Positions 18,144 through 27,900 of a DNA stretch of 64,000 bases are shown here, one piece after another. Position numbers and translations under genes: made by a program. Position 1 is the first letter of the stretch; every line of letters begins with the position of its first letter. The DNA lies in NCBI RefSeq assembly GCF_008329525.1, contig NZ_NPKQ01000012.1:1-64000 (forward strand). Reading direction: 5' to 3'. The notes below the pieces were generated by a model. It did no database searches, was not told where the DNA came from, and saw only the letters and a program-made list of their open reading frames with translations. The DNA is from Tardiphaga sp. P9-11 (lineage in GTDB: Bacteria; Pseudomonadota; Alphaproteobacteria; Rhizobiales; Xanthobacteraceae).

Positions 18144-18252
18144 GCGGAACGCCGGGTGCCCGTTGCACCCTTGGGCCTGATGCCGATGCGGTCTTCCGCA
18201 AGGTAGTGCATCAGGACTTTCGGAGGCGCAGGGCAAGTGCCCAGCGTTCCGC
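18144..18252. repeat. Nested multi-hairpin element
   Basis: Outer arms GCGGAACGCCGGG (18144-18156) and CCCAGCGTTCCGC (18240-18252) pair at 12 of 13 positions. Inside are GGGTGC/GCACCC (18154-18159 with 18165-18170), CCTGATGC/GCATCAGG (18176-18183 with 18208-18215, perfect), and GCGG/CCGC (18188-18191 with 18196-18199) within the last. The layout resembles a three-way folded RNA or a palindromic mobile unit. Similar GC-rich modules recur in Bradyrhizobium-group genomes in my memory, but I cannot verify copy number here. Confidence 0.65.
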
Positions 18253-18666
18253 ATGCAGTGTTTTTTCGGTTGCTTGCGCTTTGCCATGGCGAACGGTTCT
18301 GTCGAACGATTCCATCACCAAAATTACAGTCCCAAGGCGAAGGGACAGGGTGCCTCAAGCGAGTAAGCCGAACGCGTTTTGACTTGGTCGTCCGTCACTT
18401 GATCTGCAGGTTTCTTCCATCTCAAGACAAACCGTGCCGCCTGTCCCAGTGGTATCCTGACCACAGACGATCCGGCCTGTCCGAAGACAGCCGTCCCCCA
18501 CATCTCCCGTGACGCCGCATCTCCGGCGTCCACCGCATCCCACCCCGCGAACGTGACGATCGCGATCGCCCCTCTCGGTGGGGCAGGACGAGGGGGAATA
18601 TAAACCTGATAAGGATGCTGTCAACAAAGAATAGGAAAAAATGTTTGGCACTGCCTTGCCGCCCTA

Positions 18667-18810
18667 CACTGTCATTCCGGGGCACGAGGAGGCGCCGAAG
18701 GCGGCGTATCGCGAACCCGGAATCCCGACATGTTCAGCGCAAAACACTCTGAGATTCCGGGTTCGCATTGCAGCGGCTTCGCCGCTTTCGTGCGCCCCGG
18801 AATGACAGTG
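18667..18810. repeat. 144-bp palindromic repeat element
   Basis: CACTGTCATTCCGGGGC (18667-18683) and GCCCCGGAATGACAGTG (18794-18810) are perfect 17-bp inverted arms. GCGAACCCGGAATC (18711-18724) and GATTCCGGGTTCGC (18753-18766) form a second perfect 14-bp pair inside. GGCGCCGAAGGCGGC and GCGGCTTCGCCGC lie between. The CATTCCGGGGC and AACCCGGAATC words are characteristic of dispersed palindromes in this bacterial family. It lies 58 bp past the dedA stop on the minus strand. Confidence 0.8.
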
Positions 18811-18867
18811 GAAACTCCGGGCTCAGTCCGGCCCGCTTCGGACGGCCGTTTTGGCCATGACATAGTT

Positions 18868-19506
18868 CTAGCTGGGTGCCGGATGGCGTCGTGATGTGCG
18901 CCGGTTGAAGCGGCGACAGCCCCATACGATCAGCGCTTCCAGTCCGATCAATGTCGCTACGGCAATCAGCGCCGCAAAGGCCGGGTCCGAATTGGTGTCT
19001 CCGATCCAGAAGCCGAGGGCGAGCAACGGCGTGCCCCATACGAGGCTGCCGATAAACGTTCCCAGCAGAAATCGCGCGAGGGGCACGCCGAGCACCCCTG
19101 CAGGAATCGCTATATAGACCCGGATTACGGGCAGCGTCTGGCCGACCGCGAGGATCAGGACCAGGTTTCGTTGAAACGCATTGGCCGCACGCTGATAGCG
19201 GGCAGGGGTCAGCCCGATATAGGGACCGAAGCGTCTGACGAATGTCGCGCTGCGCCGTTCTCCCAGGATCAGGCCGATGCCATACCAGCACAGCGAACCG
19301 GCCGTTGAACCGATCGCGAGTGCGAGGATGGCCGATGTGAGGTCGCTCTGCTTCGCAGCGACGACGATGCCGATGACCACGAATGCGACGTAAGACGGCA
19401 CGAACGGAAACAGTTTCTCGGCGATGCCAAGCCCGATGATCCCGACAGGACCAATGTGGACGCAGTTGATCAGAAGATCGGCGAGTTCTGTCGCTATCGC
19501 GCTCAT
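18868..19506 (-). CDS. DedA/SNARE-associated family membrane protein
   Basis: 212 aa from ATG 19506, which overlaps the upstream stop as ATGA. About five or six hydrophobic helices. The first segment has EKLFPFVPSYVAFVVIG, resembling the E-x-x-x-P-x-P-(G/S)-E/Y entrance motif of DedA proteins, and a later stretch reads RRFGPYIGLTP..ANAFQRNLVLILAVGQTLPVIRVYIAIPAGVLGVPLARFLLGTFIGS, close to the G-R-F-x-P-x-x-R-x-x-x-x-x-x-A-G motif. DedA proteins act in membrane lipid translocation and in envelope tolerance to cationic compounds. Translational coupling to the N-methyltransferase gene supports a lipid role. Confidence 0.8.
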   Translation of the reverse strand: MSAIATELADLLINCVHIGPVGIIGLGIAEKLFPFVPSYVAFVVIGIVVAAKQSDLTSAILALAIGSTAGSLCWYGIGLILGERRSATFVRRFGPYIGLTPARYQRAANAFQRNLVLILAVGQTLPVIRVYIAIPAGVLGVPLARFLLGTFIGSLVWGTPLLALGFWIGDTNSDPAFAALIAVATLIGLEALIVWGCRRFNRRTSRRHPAPS

Positions 19507-20093
19507 TCTGCCACCTGGGCGACGGTCCGGCGCCGCGTGATGCGATAGACCGAGGCCGGCGGAATGTTCATCAGCGCACGACCGACACAGGACGCCTCGA
19601 GGCCAAATTGCTGGAGTTGCAGATGACTGATCGGACAGCGAACCCCGTAGGTGAACTGATACATCACGCCGTCGGATCGGAGGCTGTTGAAAACACCGGC
19701 CAGGATCGCATCGACCTTGTTTTGTGCCATGTTCAGCAACGGAAGTCCGCTGACGACGGCGCCGAACGTCGCGGGTTCGAACACGTTTTGCGGCGCGATC
19801 CATGAAGCGTCCATCCACAGCACCCGCGCGCGCGGAAATCGCTGCTGCAACAGCCGCATGAAGTCAGAGCCATATTCGATAAGCGTCAGATCACCTTCCT
19901 TTACACCTTGCTTCAGCAGTGCTTTCGTAAAGACGCCAGTGCCGGGGCCGAGCTCGAGCACCTTACCGGTCGCACCGTTGATATCACGGGTGATCATATT
20001 GGCGAGGGCAGACCCGGACGGCGCAATCGCCCCGACGGTTCGAGGGGCCGATGCGAGCGATCGGAAGAAGAGCAGGAGGCCGTTTGCAGTCAT
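19503..20093 (-). CDS. pmtA: Phospholipid N-methyltransferase (PmtA-type, SAM-dependent)
   Basis: 196 aa. The N-terminus (FRSLASAPRTVGAIAPSGSALANMI) is typical of the rhizobial PmtA group. SAM motif I is VLELGPGTGVFTKALL (about 45-60), and a later FGAVVSGLPLLNM matches the post-motif catalytic region. PmtA-type enzymes methylate phosphatidylethanolamine three times to phosphatidylcholine at the cytoplasmic face. The ATG at 20093 has GGATAG upstream; an ATG at 20123 in frame is the alternative. The stop overlaps dedA's start. The next upstream gene is the histidine kinase, 138 bp away. rRNA adenine dimethylases share this fold, but the flanking motifs favour PmtA. Confidence 0.78.
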   Translation of the reverse strand: MTANGLLLFFRSLASAPRTVGAIAPSGSALANMITRDINGATGKVLELGPGTGVFTKALLKQGVKEGDLTLIEYGSDFMRLLQQRFPRARVLWMDASWIAPQNVFEPATFGAVVSGLPLLNMAQNKVDAILAGVFNSLRSDGVMYQFTYGVRCPISHLQLQQFGLEASCVGRALMNIPPASVYRITRRRTVAQVAE

Positions 20094-20231
20094 GTGAACT
20101 ATCCATTGCAAATGCATCGACACCGACGGTCGTCGGCAGTGTCATGGTATGTGCAGTGGAGATTGAGCGAACATGACGTGACGTCTTTGACGCTGCAATA
20201 AAGCGGCGGCGATATTCAACGTGCATCGCTG

Positions 20232-21599
20232 CTAGCGTCGGGCATGCCGCATGCCGAAGGCCATGGTGACGCGCGTGCCGCCGTTCGGCCCGTCCTGAAT
20301 ATCGATCAAGCCATCATGAAGCCGAACGATCTCGCGAACCAGGTTGAGTCCGAGGCCGGCGCCGCGCGAGCCGCTATTGAGCCGGTAGAACGGCTCGAAG
20401 ACGCGTTCTCGATCGTTCGGCGGGATGCCAGGGCCTTCATCGGTCACCGAGACCGAAGACGCGGTGACGCTGACGACTATTTTCCCGCGACGTTCGCCGT
20501 ATTCGATCGCATTGTGGATCAGGTTCGCGAGTGCGCGCTCCAGTGCCCCCTGATCCCCTGACAGTGGGGCCTGTCTCACACTGCTCTCGAATGCGATCTC
20601 GTATCCCGCTGCGATGGCAAGCGGCGCAAGATCCGACGTCACATGCTGCGCGACGTCGACAAGGTCGATATCCGACTGCGGCACCGCGGTCTGCTTCAAC
20701 CGTTCGGTGTCCAGCAGTTGTTCGGCGAGTGTCGACAGACGGCGGACATCCTCGAGCAAACGCGCTGTATGCGGTCCGGGTTCGGTCGACTCGATCCGGG
20801 TTTGCAGAATGGCAATCGGCGTCCGCAATTCATGGGCGGCATCGACCAGAAAACGCTGGCGACGATCGAAGCCGTCGTCGAGGCGGCGCAGCGCGTCGTT
20901 GATGGCCACGACCAGTGGAACGATCTCGTTAGGCACCTGATCCAGCGTAAGGCGCGCGCCGCGTTTGTCGGTGTCGATCCGTTTGGCCTGCGCTGCCGCG
21001 TGGCCGAGGCCGAGCAGCGCCCGCCTGACCACGATGGGTGTGGCAACGAGAGTCGTCAGGGCCATGACGGCGAGAATCGGCAGCACCACGCTGAGAAACA
21101 GCGTCGCGATGGCGGCGGCGAAACGGTGCCAGGGCACGGTGCCTCCGGAGCCGGTGAGAATTTGAACGCGGCCTGCGGCGCTGCTGACCCAGCGCATGCG
21201 TGCCGTTGCGCGCGGAGCATCGCCGATATTCCAGCCGAGACGGGCTTGACCGACGTCGTCGAGCGCATCGCCAATGCGGGCGAATTCAGGCGGTACATGG
21301 CCTTGCGAAACGCGATGGCCGTTCTTGTCCCTGACGAGAAACCACAGCTCGGGCATGCTGGCGCGCTGCCGCGCCAGAGCGGGCGTGTCGCGCACGATCA
21401 TGACGCCGGCCTGGTCACGCGCGATGGCGTTCTCGATCACACTGATGATCTCGTCTTCGGGCTCCAGCGAGACGACATAGCCGCCGCCCCACAGCACACC
21501 TACGATGGTCAACACCAGTCCGGTCAGCATCAGCGCCTGCAGGCCGACGAGCCGACTGACCAACAACCATCGCAATGACTTGCCGCGAATTCGGTTCAT
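20232..21599 (-). CDS. Sensor histidine kinase
   Basis: 455 aa. Two membrane helices (about 19-42 and 160-190) bracket a periplasmic sensor region of about 115 residues. A HAMP-like linker follows. The H box is FLVDAAHELRTPIAIL (His256). The ATPase boxes are NLIHNAIEYG (N), DEGPGIPP (G1), FEPFYRL (F) and GAGLGLNLV (G2). All are intact, so it should be active. Start overlaps the regulator's stop as ATGA, giving tight co-translation. Its position ahead of pmtA-dedA suggests sensing of envelope stress, which is inference. Confidence 0.93.
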   Translation of the reverse strand: MNRIRGKSLRWLLVSRLVGLQALMLTGLVLTIVGVLWGGGYVVSLEPEDEIISVIENAIARDQAGVMIVRDTPALARQRASMPELWFLVRDKNGHRVSQGHVPPEFARIGDALDDVGQARLGWNIGDAPRATARMRWVSSAAGRVQILTGSGGTVPWHRFAAAIATLFLSVVLPILAVMALTTLVATPIVVRRALLGLGHAAAQAKRIDTDKRGARLTLDQVPNEIVPLVVAINDALRRLDDGFDRRQRFLVDAAHELRTPIAILQTRIESTEPGPHTARLLEDVRRLSTLAEQLLDTERLKQTAVPQSDIDLVDVAQHVTSDLAPLAIAAGYEIAFESSVRQAPLSGDQGALERALANLIHNAIEYGERRGKIVVSVTASSVSVTDEGPGIPPNDRERVFEPFYRLNSGSRGAGLGLNLVREIVRLHDGLIDIQDGPNGGTRVTMAFGMRHARR

Positions 21600-22270
21600 G
21601 GTGTGCGCTTGATCAGGTAGCCGATGCCACGAATGGCGTGAATTTCCACACCCGCGCTGGCGTCGGCCAGTTTACGACGGAGGCGCGAGACGTGGGTATC
21701 GAGGGCGTTGGACTGGATTTCGTCGTCGAAGCCGTAGACCGCTTCTTCGAGGGCGGATCGCGCGACGGTCCGGCCGGAGCGCCGCAGCAGTGTTTCGAGC
21801 ACCAGTAACTCGCGACGCGGCAAGGTCATGGCCACACCAGCGACGCTCGCCTGGCGGTGTTCAGCGCTGTAGACGAGGCGGCCGAGTTGCAGGCTTTCAG
21901 GAGGCATGTCGCTTGGTCGACGCAGCACGGCGCGCAGCCGCGCCAACAGTTCCTCGATCGCAAATGGCTTGCCGAGATAGTCGTCGGCGCCGGTATCCAG
22001 CCCGGCTACGCGATCGGCGAGGTCGCCCCGCGCCGTCAACACGATGACGGGCGCCTGCACGCCACTCGCTCTTAATTTGGTTATCAGCGAAAGCCCATCG
22101 CCGTCGGGCAACTGGCGGTCGAGCAGGATGGCTCCATAGCTGTTGGTGAGCAGGGCTTCCTCGGCCATGCCGATCGTGGCCACGCGGTCGACCACCATAT
22201 CACGACCCCTGAGCGCCGCTGCGAGCGCCGCTGCCATTTCCGGTTCATCCTCGACGAGGAGTACGCGCAC
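21596..22270 (-). CDS. OmpR/PhoB-family response regulator
   Basis: 224 aa from GTG 22270; the protein then starts MRVLLVEDEPEM, as is normal for this family, with AAAGGCAG upstream. The receiver domain has the acidic pair ED (8-9), phospho-acceptor Asp51 (AILLDRQLPDGDG), VLTARGD and GKPF (Lys). The winged-helix DNA-binding domain ends in ALDTHVSRLRRKL..IRGIGYLI. An upstream in-frame ATG at 22327 would add 19 residues unlike the family. First gene of the regulator-kinase pair that precedes pmtA and dedA; its promoter must lie in the 90 bp before the recG stop or inside recG. Confidence 0.93.
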   Translation of the reverse strand: MRVLLVEDEPEMAAALAAALRGRDMVVDRVATIGMAEEALLTNSYGAILLDRQLPDGDGLSLITKLRASGVQAPVIVLTARGDLADRVAGLDTGADDYLGKPFAIEELLARLRAVLRRPSDMPPESLQLGRLVYSAEHRQASVAGVAMTLPRRELLVLETLLRRSGRTVARSALEEAVYGFDDEIQSNALDTHVSRLRRKLADASAGVEIHAIRGIGYLIKRTP

Positions 22271-22359
22271 ACAACTGCCTTTCGCCTCAAGCCAAGCGTC
22301 GAACCTAGGTGGGGAACATTGCGTCAACGTTACGAAGCTATTTCGCAGATCAGGAGCGA

Positions 22360-24465
22360 CTATCCCGCACCGATCAGCGGGATCGCCTCATCGCGTTCAT
22401 AGAGATACAGCAGGCAGCGTAGCGCTTCGCCGCGCTCGCCCGTGAGCTTCGGATTGTCCTGCAAAATCCGCAGCGCTTCGTCGCGCGCCTGCGTGATGAG
22501 CTGTGCGTGAACCTCTGAGCGCGCAATGCGGAAGCCGGGCATGCCGCTCTGACGTGTACCGAGCACGTCGCCTTCGCCGCGCAGCTTCAAATCTTCCTCG
22601 GCGATCCGGAATCCGTCAGTGGAATCCTTGATCACCTTGAGGCGTTTGGTGGCGATCTCGCCGAGCGGCTCGCGATAGAGCAGGAGGCATGTCGATGCCT
22701 CGGAGCCACGTCCGATGCGGCCGCGGAGCTGATGCAGCTGCGCGAGGCCGAAACGCTCGGCATTCTCGATCACCATGATGGTGGCTGCGGGGACATCGAC
22801 GCCGACTTCGACCACTGTGGTGGCTACGAGGATCTGTGTCTCGCCAGCGGCGAAGCGCGCCATCGCCGCATCCTTTTCGACGCCTTTCATCCGGCCATGG
22901 ACGATTCCGACTTTGTCGCCAAAGCGCTGCTGCAGGCTCTCGAAACGCTCTTCCGCATTGGTGAGTTTCGGGCCGTCCATTTCGGACTCTTCGACCAGCG
23001 GCACGATCCAGTAGATCAGCTTGCCGTTGTCCACCGCACGGCCGATGCCGTCGATGACTTCCTGCAGCCGGCTCGCCGACATGGTCCGCGTCTCGATCGG
23101 CTGGCGGCCGGCGGGCTTTTCGCGTAGTTCGGAAATGTCCATGTCGCCGAAGTAGGTCAGCACCAGCGTGCGCGGAATCGGCGTCGCCGACAGCACCAGC
23201 ACATCGACCGCGCTGCCCTTGTTGGTCAGCGTGAGGCGTTCGCGGACGCCGAAACGGTGTTGTTCGTCGACTACGGCGAGCGCCAGCGCCTTGAACTCGA
23301 CGTCGTCCTGAATGAGCGCATGCGTGCCGACGATGAAGTCGATCTCGCCGCTGGCGAGTCGCGCCAGGATATCCTTGCGCTCGCGACCCTTCTCGCGGCC
23401 CGTCAGGATGGCTACGCGCAGGCCTGCACGCTCCGCCAGCGACGTGATGGTCTTGATATGCTGGCGCGCGAGAATTTCTGTCGGCGCCATCAAGGCTGTC
23501 TGCTTGCCGATTTCGGCGGCGGCGGCGGCGGCGAGCAGCGCCACCACGGTTTTGCCGGAGCCGACGTCACCCTGCAGCAGCCGGAGCATACGCAGCGGTT
23601 TGGTGAGATCATCGGCAATGGCCGCGGTCGCCTGCTGCTGCGATTGCGTCAGCGCATAGGGTAGGGCGTCGATGATCTTGCGGCGGATGTGGCCGTCGCC
23701 GGCATTGCGATCGCCGGCGGGACGGCGCAGTTGCGCACGCACCAGCGCCAGCGCGAGTTGGCCGGCGAGCAATTCATCGAAAGCGAGACGTGACCAGAAC
23801 GGACCTTCCGGAAGGACATCGGTGATCTCGACCGGCACATGGACGCGCTGCAACGCCTCCGCCAGCGATGGGAACTTGCAGCGCCGGATCACTTCCGGGC
23901 TGATCCATTCCGGCAGCGCCGGCAGCTTGGTCAGCGCCTGCGCGATGGCCTTGCGCAGCGAGGTGATCGCGAGGCCTTGGGTCAGCGGATAGACCGCGTC
24001 GATGCCCGTGAGCTTGGCGAAGCCTTCCTCGTCGACCACGCGGTCGGGATGGGTGATCTGCAGCATGCCGTCGAACAGCTGCGTAGTGCCCGAGACGTAA
24101 CGCTTCTCGCCGACCGGCAGCAGCTTTTCGATCTGGCCGGGATAGGTGCGGAAATAGGTCAGGATCACCGTGCCGGTGTCGTCATGGGCATAGACCAGAT
24201 GCGGTGCGCGTGAGCGGCCGGGCGGCGGCTCGCGATGGCGATCGACGGTGACTTCGAGGGTCACCATGGCGCCGATCTCGGCCTCGTTGATCTTCGGCCT
24301 GTCGCGGCGGTCGATCACGCTGACCGGCAGATGCAGCAGCAGATCGACGATGCGCGGCGTCTCGGCGCGGTCCAGCAGGAAGCGCAGCAGCTTGTCCTGC
24401 TTCGGCCCGATACCGGTCATGCTGGTGACCGGGACGAACAGGGGATTGAGCACTTCAGGGCGCAT
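22360..24465 (-). CDS. recG: ATP-dependent DNA helicase RecG
   Basis: 701 aa, typical. N-terminal wedge/OB domain (MTGIGPKQ..LLLHLPVSVIDRR, about 15-160). Helicase motif I is GDVGSGKT, motif Ia APTEILARQH, motif II DEQHRFG, motif III LSATPIPRTL, then VVEVGVDVP and QLRGRIGRG, with the C-terminal RecG-specific segment GEGDVLGTRQSG. It remodels stalled replication forks and Holliday junctions. Divergent from sdhE-mfd; this pairing of two related translocases back to back is also seen in other Bradyrhizobium-group chromosomes from memory. Confidence 0.97.
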   Translation of the reverse strand: MRPEVLNPLFVPVTSMTGIGPKQDKLLRFLLDRAETPRIVDLLLHLPVSVIDRRDRPKINEAEIGAMVTLEVTVDRHREPPPGRSRAPHLVYAHDDTGTVILTYFRTYPGQIEKLLPVGEKRYVSGTTQLFDGMLQITHPDRVVDEEGFAKLTGIDAVYPLTQGLAITSLRKAIAQALTKLPALPEWISPEVIRRCKFPSLAEALQRVHVPVEITDVLPEGPFWSRLAFDELLAGQLALALVRAQLRRPAGDRNAGDGHIRRKIIDALPYALTQSQQQATAAIADDLTKPLRMLRLLQGDVGSGKTVVALLAAAAAAEIGKQTALMAPTEILARQHIKTITSLAERAGLRVAILTGREKGRERKDILARLASGEIDFIVGTHALIQDDVEFKALALAVVDEQHRFGVRERLTLTNKGSAVDVLVLSATPIPRTLVLTYFGDMDISELREKPAGRQPIETRTMSASRLQEVIDGIGRAVDNGKLIYWIVPLVEESEMDGPKLTNAEERFESLQQRFGDKVGIVHGRMKGVEKDAAMARFAAGETQILVATTVVEVGVDVPAATIMVIENAERFGLAQLHQLRGRIGRGSEASTCLLLYREPLGEIATKRLKVIKDSTDGFRIAEEDLKLRGEGDVLGTRQSGMPGFRIARSEVHAQLITQARDEALRILQDNPKLTGERGEALRCLLYLYERDEAIPLIGAG

Positions 24466-24645
24466 CAGAACGACTCAAGGCTGGCCGGCACGGCGAGAGG
24501 GCTACGGTATTTGCGAGAGTTGGATGCATTTCAAGGCGAAAGCAATGCGTTAAGAGGTGCTGACAGGGGCGGAAGCGGAGGCTATATGAGCCTGCCCGGC
24601 ACGTCCGGGCTTTCTGCGTTTGCGGGCTTTGGGCGGGATGGACAG

Positions 24646-24936
24646 ATGACGGGAACGACACGATCGAGCAACGGCCTGGATGACCGCCGCAAGCGGCTGC
24701 TGTTCCGGTGCTGGCACCGCGGCACGCGCGAGATGGATCTCATTCTGGGGCGTTTCGCGGATGCCGAGATCGGCATTCTGGCGGACCTCGAACTCAAGCA
24801 GCTCGAAGATCTCGTTGGCCTCGAAGACCCCGAGCTTTATCCGGCCTTCGTCGGTGATACCCAATTGGACGAGCAGTACCGCACGCCCCTGTTCGAGCGC
24901 ATCAAGCTGTTCCGGAATCTGGACAAGCCTCTATGA
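24646..24936 (+). CDS. sdhE: FAD assembly factor SdhE (DUF339)
   Basis: 96 aa from ATG 24646. The family motif is clear: RRKRLLFRCWHRGTREMDLILGRFA, where RGTREMD is the conserved RGxxE that contacts the flavin site, followed by LEDLVGLEDPELY. SdhE promotes covalent flavinylation of succinate dehydrogenase SdhA. An in-frame ATG at 24586 has a stronger GGAGG four bases upstream and would add 20 residues (MSLPGTSGLSAF..); the shorter form fits the family length. The stop overlaps mfd's start as ATGA, so the two are co-translated. Confidence 0.9.
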   Translation: MTGTTRSSNGLDDRRKRLLFRCWHRGTREMDLILGRFADAEIGILADLELKQLEDLVGLEDPELYPAFVGDTQLDEQYRTPLFERIKLFRNLDKPL

Positions 24937-27900
24937 AATCCCCCGTTGCCTCGCCGGCCGCGCAGCTTGCGCCCGGCCGTGCGCTGACCTTTGCCAATGT
25001 CGCCGAGGGCGCCGAAGGCCTGATCGTCGCCGATCTGGCGCGTGCGGTTGCGGCCAAGCCGAAGCCGCCGGCGGTGAGCCTGACCGTGATCTGCCGTGAC
25101 GGTCCGCGGATGCAGCAGCTCGCGCGCTCGCTGGAATTCTTCGCGCCGGATCTGCCGGTGCTGCAGTTCCCGGCCTGGGACTGCCAGCCTTACGACCGTG
25201 TCTCGCCCCATGGCGGCATTCTCGCGCATCGCATGACCACGCTGGCGCGCCTGTCGCGCCTCACCGGCAGCGACAAGCCGATGATCGTGCTGACCACGGT
25301 CAATGCCGTCGTCCAGCGCGTGCCGGCCCGCGAGATCGTCGCCGCGCAGGCTCTGTCGGTTGCGCCCGGCCATGTGGTCCCGATGGATTCCATCGTCGCC
25401 TGGCTCGAACACAACGGCTACACCCGCTCCGGCACGGTGCGGGAGCCCGGCGAATATGCCGTGCGCGGCGGTATCCTCGATCTGTTTCCCGCCGGACTCG
25501 AAATGCCCGTGCGGTTCGATTTCTTCGGCGACAGTCTGGAATCGATCCGCAGCTTCGATGCGGAGACCCAGCGCACCCATCTCGACATGCGCGCGCTCGA
25601 TCTCGTGCCCGTCTCCGAGTTCCAGCTCATCACCGAAACCATCCGCCGCTTCCGCATGGGCTATGTCGCGCAGTTCGGCGCCCCCGAGCGCGACGACCAG
25701 CTCTATGAAGCGGTCAGCGAAGGCCGCCGTCATCCCGGCATGGAGCACTGGCTGCCGCTGTTCCAGGACCGCATGGACACGCTGTTCGACTATCTGCCGG
25801 GCACGCCGGTCGCCATCGAGCCGCAAGGCGAGGATGCCGCCACCGAACGCTTCAAGCAGATCGGCGATTATTACGAAGCGCGCCGCGAAGTGATGGGTAC
25901 GCCGGGTGGCGGCGCGATCTACAAGCCGCTGCCGCCGGACCGGCTCTATCTGACGGACAGCGAATGGCACAAACGGCTGGAAGATCTCGCAATGGCGCGG
26001 TTGTCGCCGTTCGCCGTGCCGGACGGCACGCCGGGCGTGGTCGACGCGGGCGCACGGGCAGGCCGCAACTTCGCGCCGGAGCGCGCCGACGCCAATGTGA
26101 ACGTGTTTGAGCGCGTGGTGGCTCATATCCAGGCGCTGCAGGCGGAGCGCAAGAAGGTCGTCGTCGCGCTGTGGAGCGAAGGCTCGCGTGACCGCATGGC
26201 CAGCATGCTGAAGGACCACAAGCTGCTCAATCAGCAGATGGTGAATTCCTGGCGTGCCGTTCAGGCGACGCCGCGCAACGAGACCATGCTGGCTGTGGTC
26301 GGCATGGAGAGCGGTTTCGAGACCGACCAGATCGCCGTCATCAGCGAACAGGACATTCTCGGCGACCGTCTGGTGCGGCCGCGCAAGGCGAGCCGCAAGC
26401 TCGACAACTTCATCTCGGAAGTCACGAGTCTCGCTGCCGGCGATATCGTGGTCCATGTCGAACACGGTATCGGCCGTTTCGTCGGGCTGCAGACGTTGCA
26501 GGTCGGCGGCGCACCGCATGACTGTCTCGAATTGCGCTATGCCAACGAGACCAAGCTGTTTCTGCCGGTCGAGAATATCGAGCTGCTGTCCCGCTACGGC
26601 TCCGACCAGACCAATGTGGAGCTCGACAAGCTCGGGGGCTCCGGTTGGCAGGCCCGCAAGGCCAAGCTGAAGAACCGCATTCAGGAGATCGCCGGCGAAC
26701 TCATCAAGATTGCTGCCGAGCGGCATCTGCGCGAAACCGAGCGGATCGTCGTACCGCGCGAGCAGTATGACGAATTCTGCGCGCGCTTTCCCTATGAGGA
26801 AACCGAGGACCAGCAGACCGCGATCAACGCCGCGCTGCACGATCTCGAACATGGCAAGCCGATGGATCGCCTGATCTGCGGCGATGTCGGCTTCGGCAAA
26901 ACGGAAGTGGCCATGCGCGCCACCTTTGCGGTCGCCATGGAAGGCAAGCAGGTTGCTATCGTGGTGCCGACCACGCTGCTGGCGCGTCAGCACGCCAAGA
27001 ACTTCACCGAGCGCTTCAAGGGCTTCCCGGTGAATGTCGCGCAGGCCTCAAGGCTGGTCGCGCCGAAAGAGCTGACGGCGACCAAGAAGGGCCTCGCCGA
27101 CGGCTCCATCGACATCGTCGTCGGCACCCATGCACTGCTGGGCAAGTCGATCAAGTTCAAGGACCTCGGCCTCGTCGTGGTCGACGAGGAACAGCACTTC
27201 GGCGTGACGCATAAGGAACGGCTGAAGCAGCTTCGCGCCAACGTCCACGTGCTGACGCTGTCGGCGACGCCGATCCCGCGCACGTTGCAGCTCGCACTGA
27301 CCGGCGTGCGTGATCTGTCGATCATCGCTTCGGCGCCGGTCGATCGTCTGGCGGTGCGCACCTTCGTGGCGCCGCATGATCCGCTGATGATCCGCGAAGC
27401 GCTGCTGCGCGAGCGCTATCGCGGTGGGCAGGCCTTTTATGTCGTACCGCGCATCGACGACCTTGCCGAGGTGAAGGACTTCCTCGACAAGCATGTGCCT
27501 GAGATGAAGGTCGCCGTGGCTCATGGCCAGATGGCGCCGACGGTGATCGAGGACATCATGTCGGCGTTCTATGACGGCAAATACGATATCCTGCTGTCGA
27601 CCACGATCGTGGAGTCGGGGCTGGATATTCCGAACGCCAACACGCTGATCATTCACCGCGCCGATATGTTCGGTCTGGCGCAGCTCTATCAGCTCCGTGG
27701 CCGCGTCGGACGCTCGAAGTTGCGTGCCTATGCGCTGTTCACGCTGCCGTCGACGCACAAGATCACCGGGCAGGCCGAGCGCCGTCTGAAGGTGCTGCAG
27801 TCGCTGGAGAATCTTGGCGCCGGCTTCCAGCTCGCCTCGCACGATCTGGATATCCGCGGCGCCGGCAACCTCTTGGGTGAAGAGCAGTCCGGCCACATCA

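Larger units (their letters stand above)
17911..18867. other. Repeat-rich intergenic region without genes
   Basis: 957 bases between the DUF502 gene and dedA. I see no credible coding frame. The interval holds three separate palindromic units (listed individually at 17947-17988, 18144-18252 and 18667-18810), joined by sequence of mixed composition, including an A-rich patch near 18597-18645. Confidence 0.7.

Noticed and set aside
24837-26993. Open frame of 718 codons antisense to mfd
   Set aside because: Antisense shadow of a strongly conserved gene; no domain or start signal.
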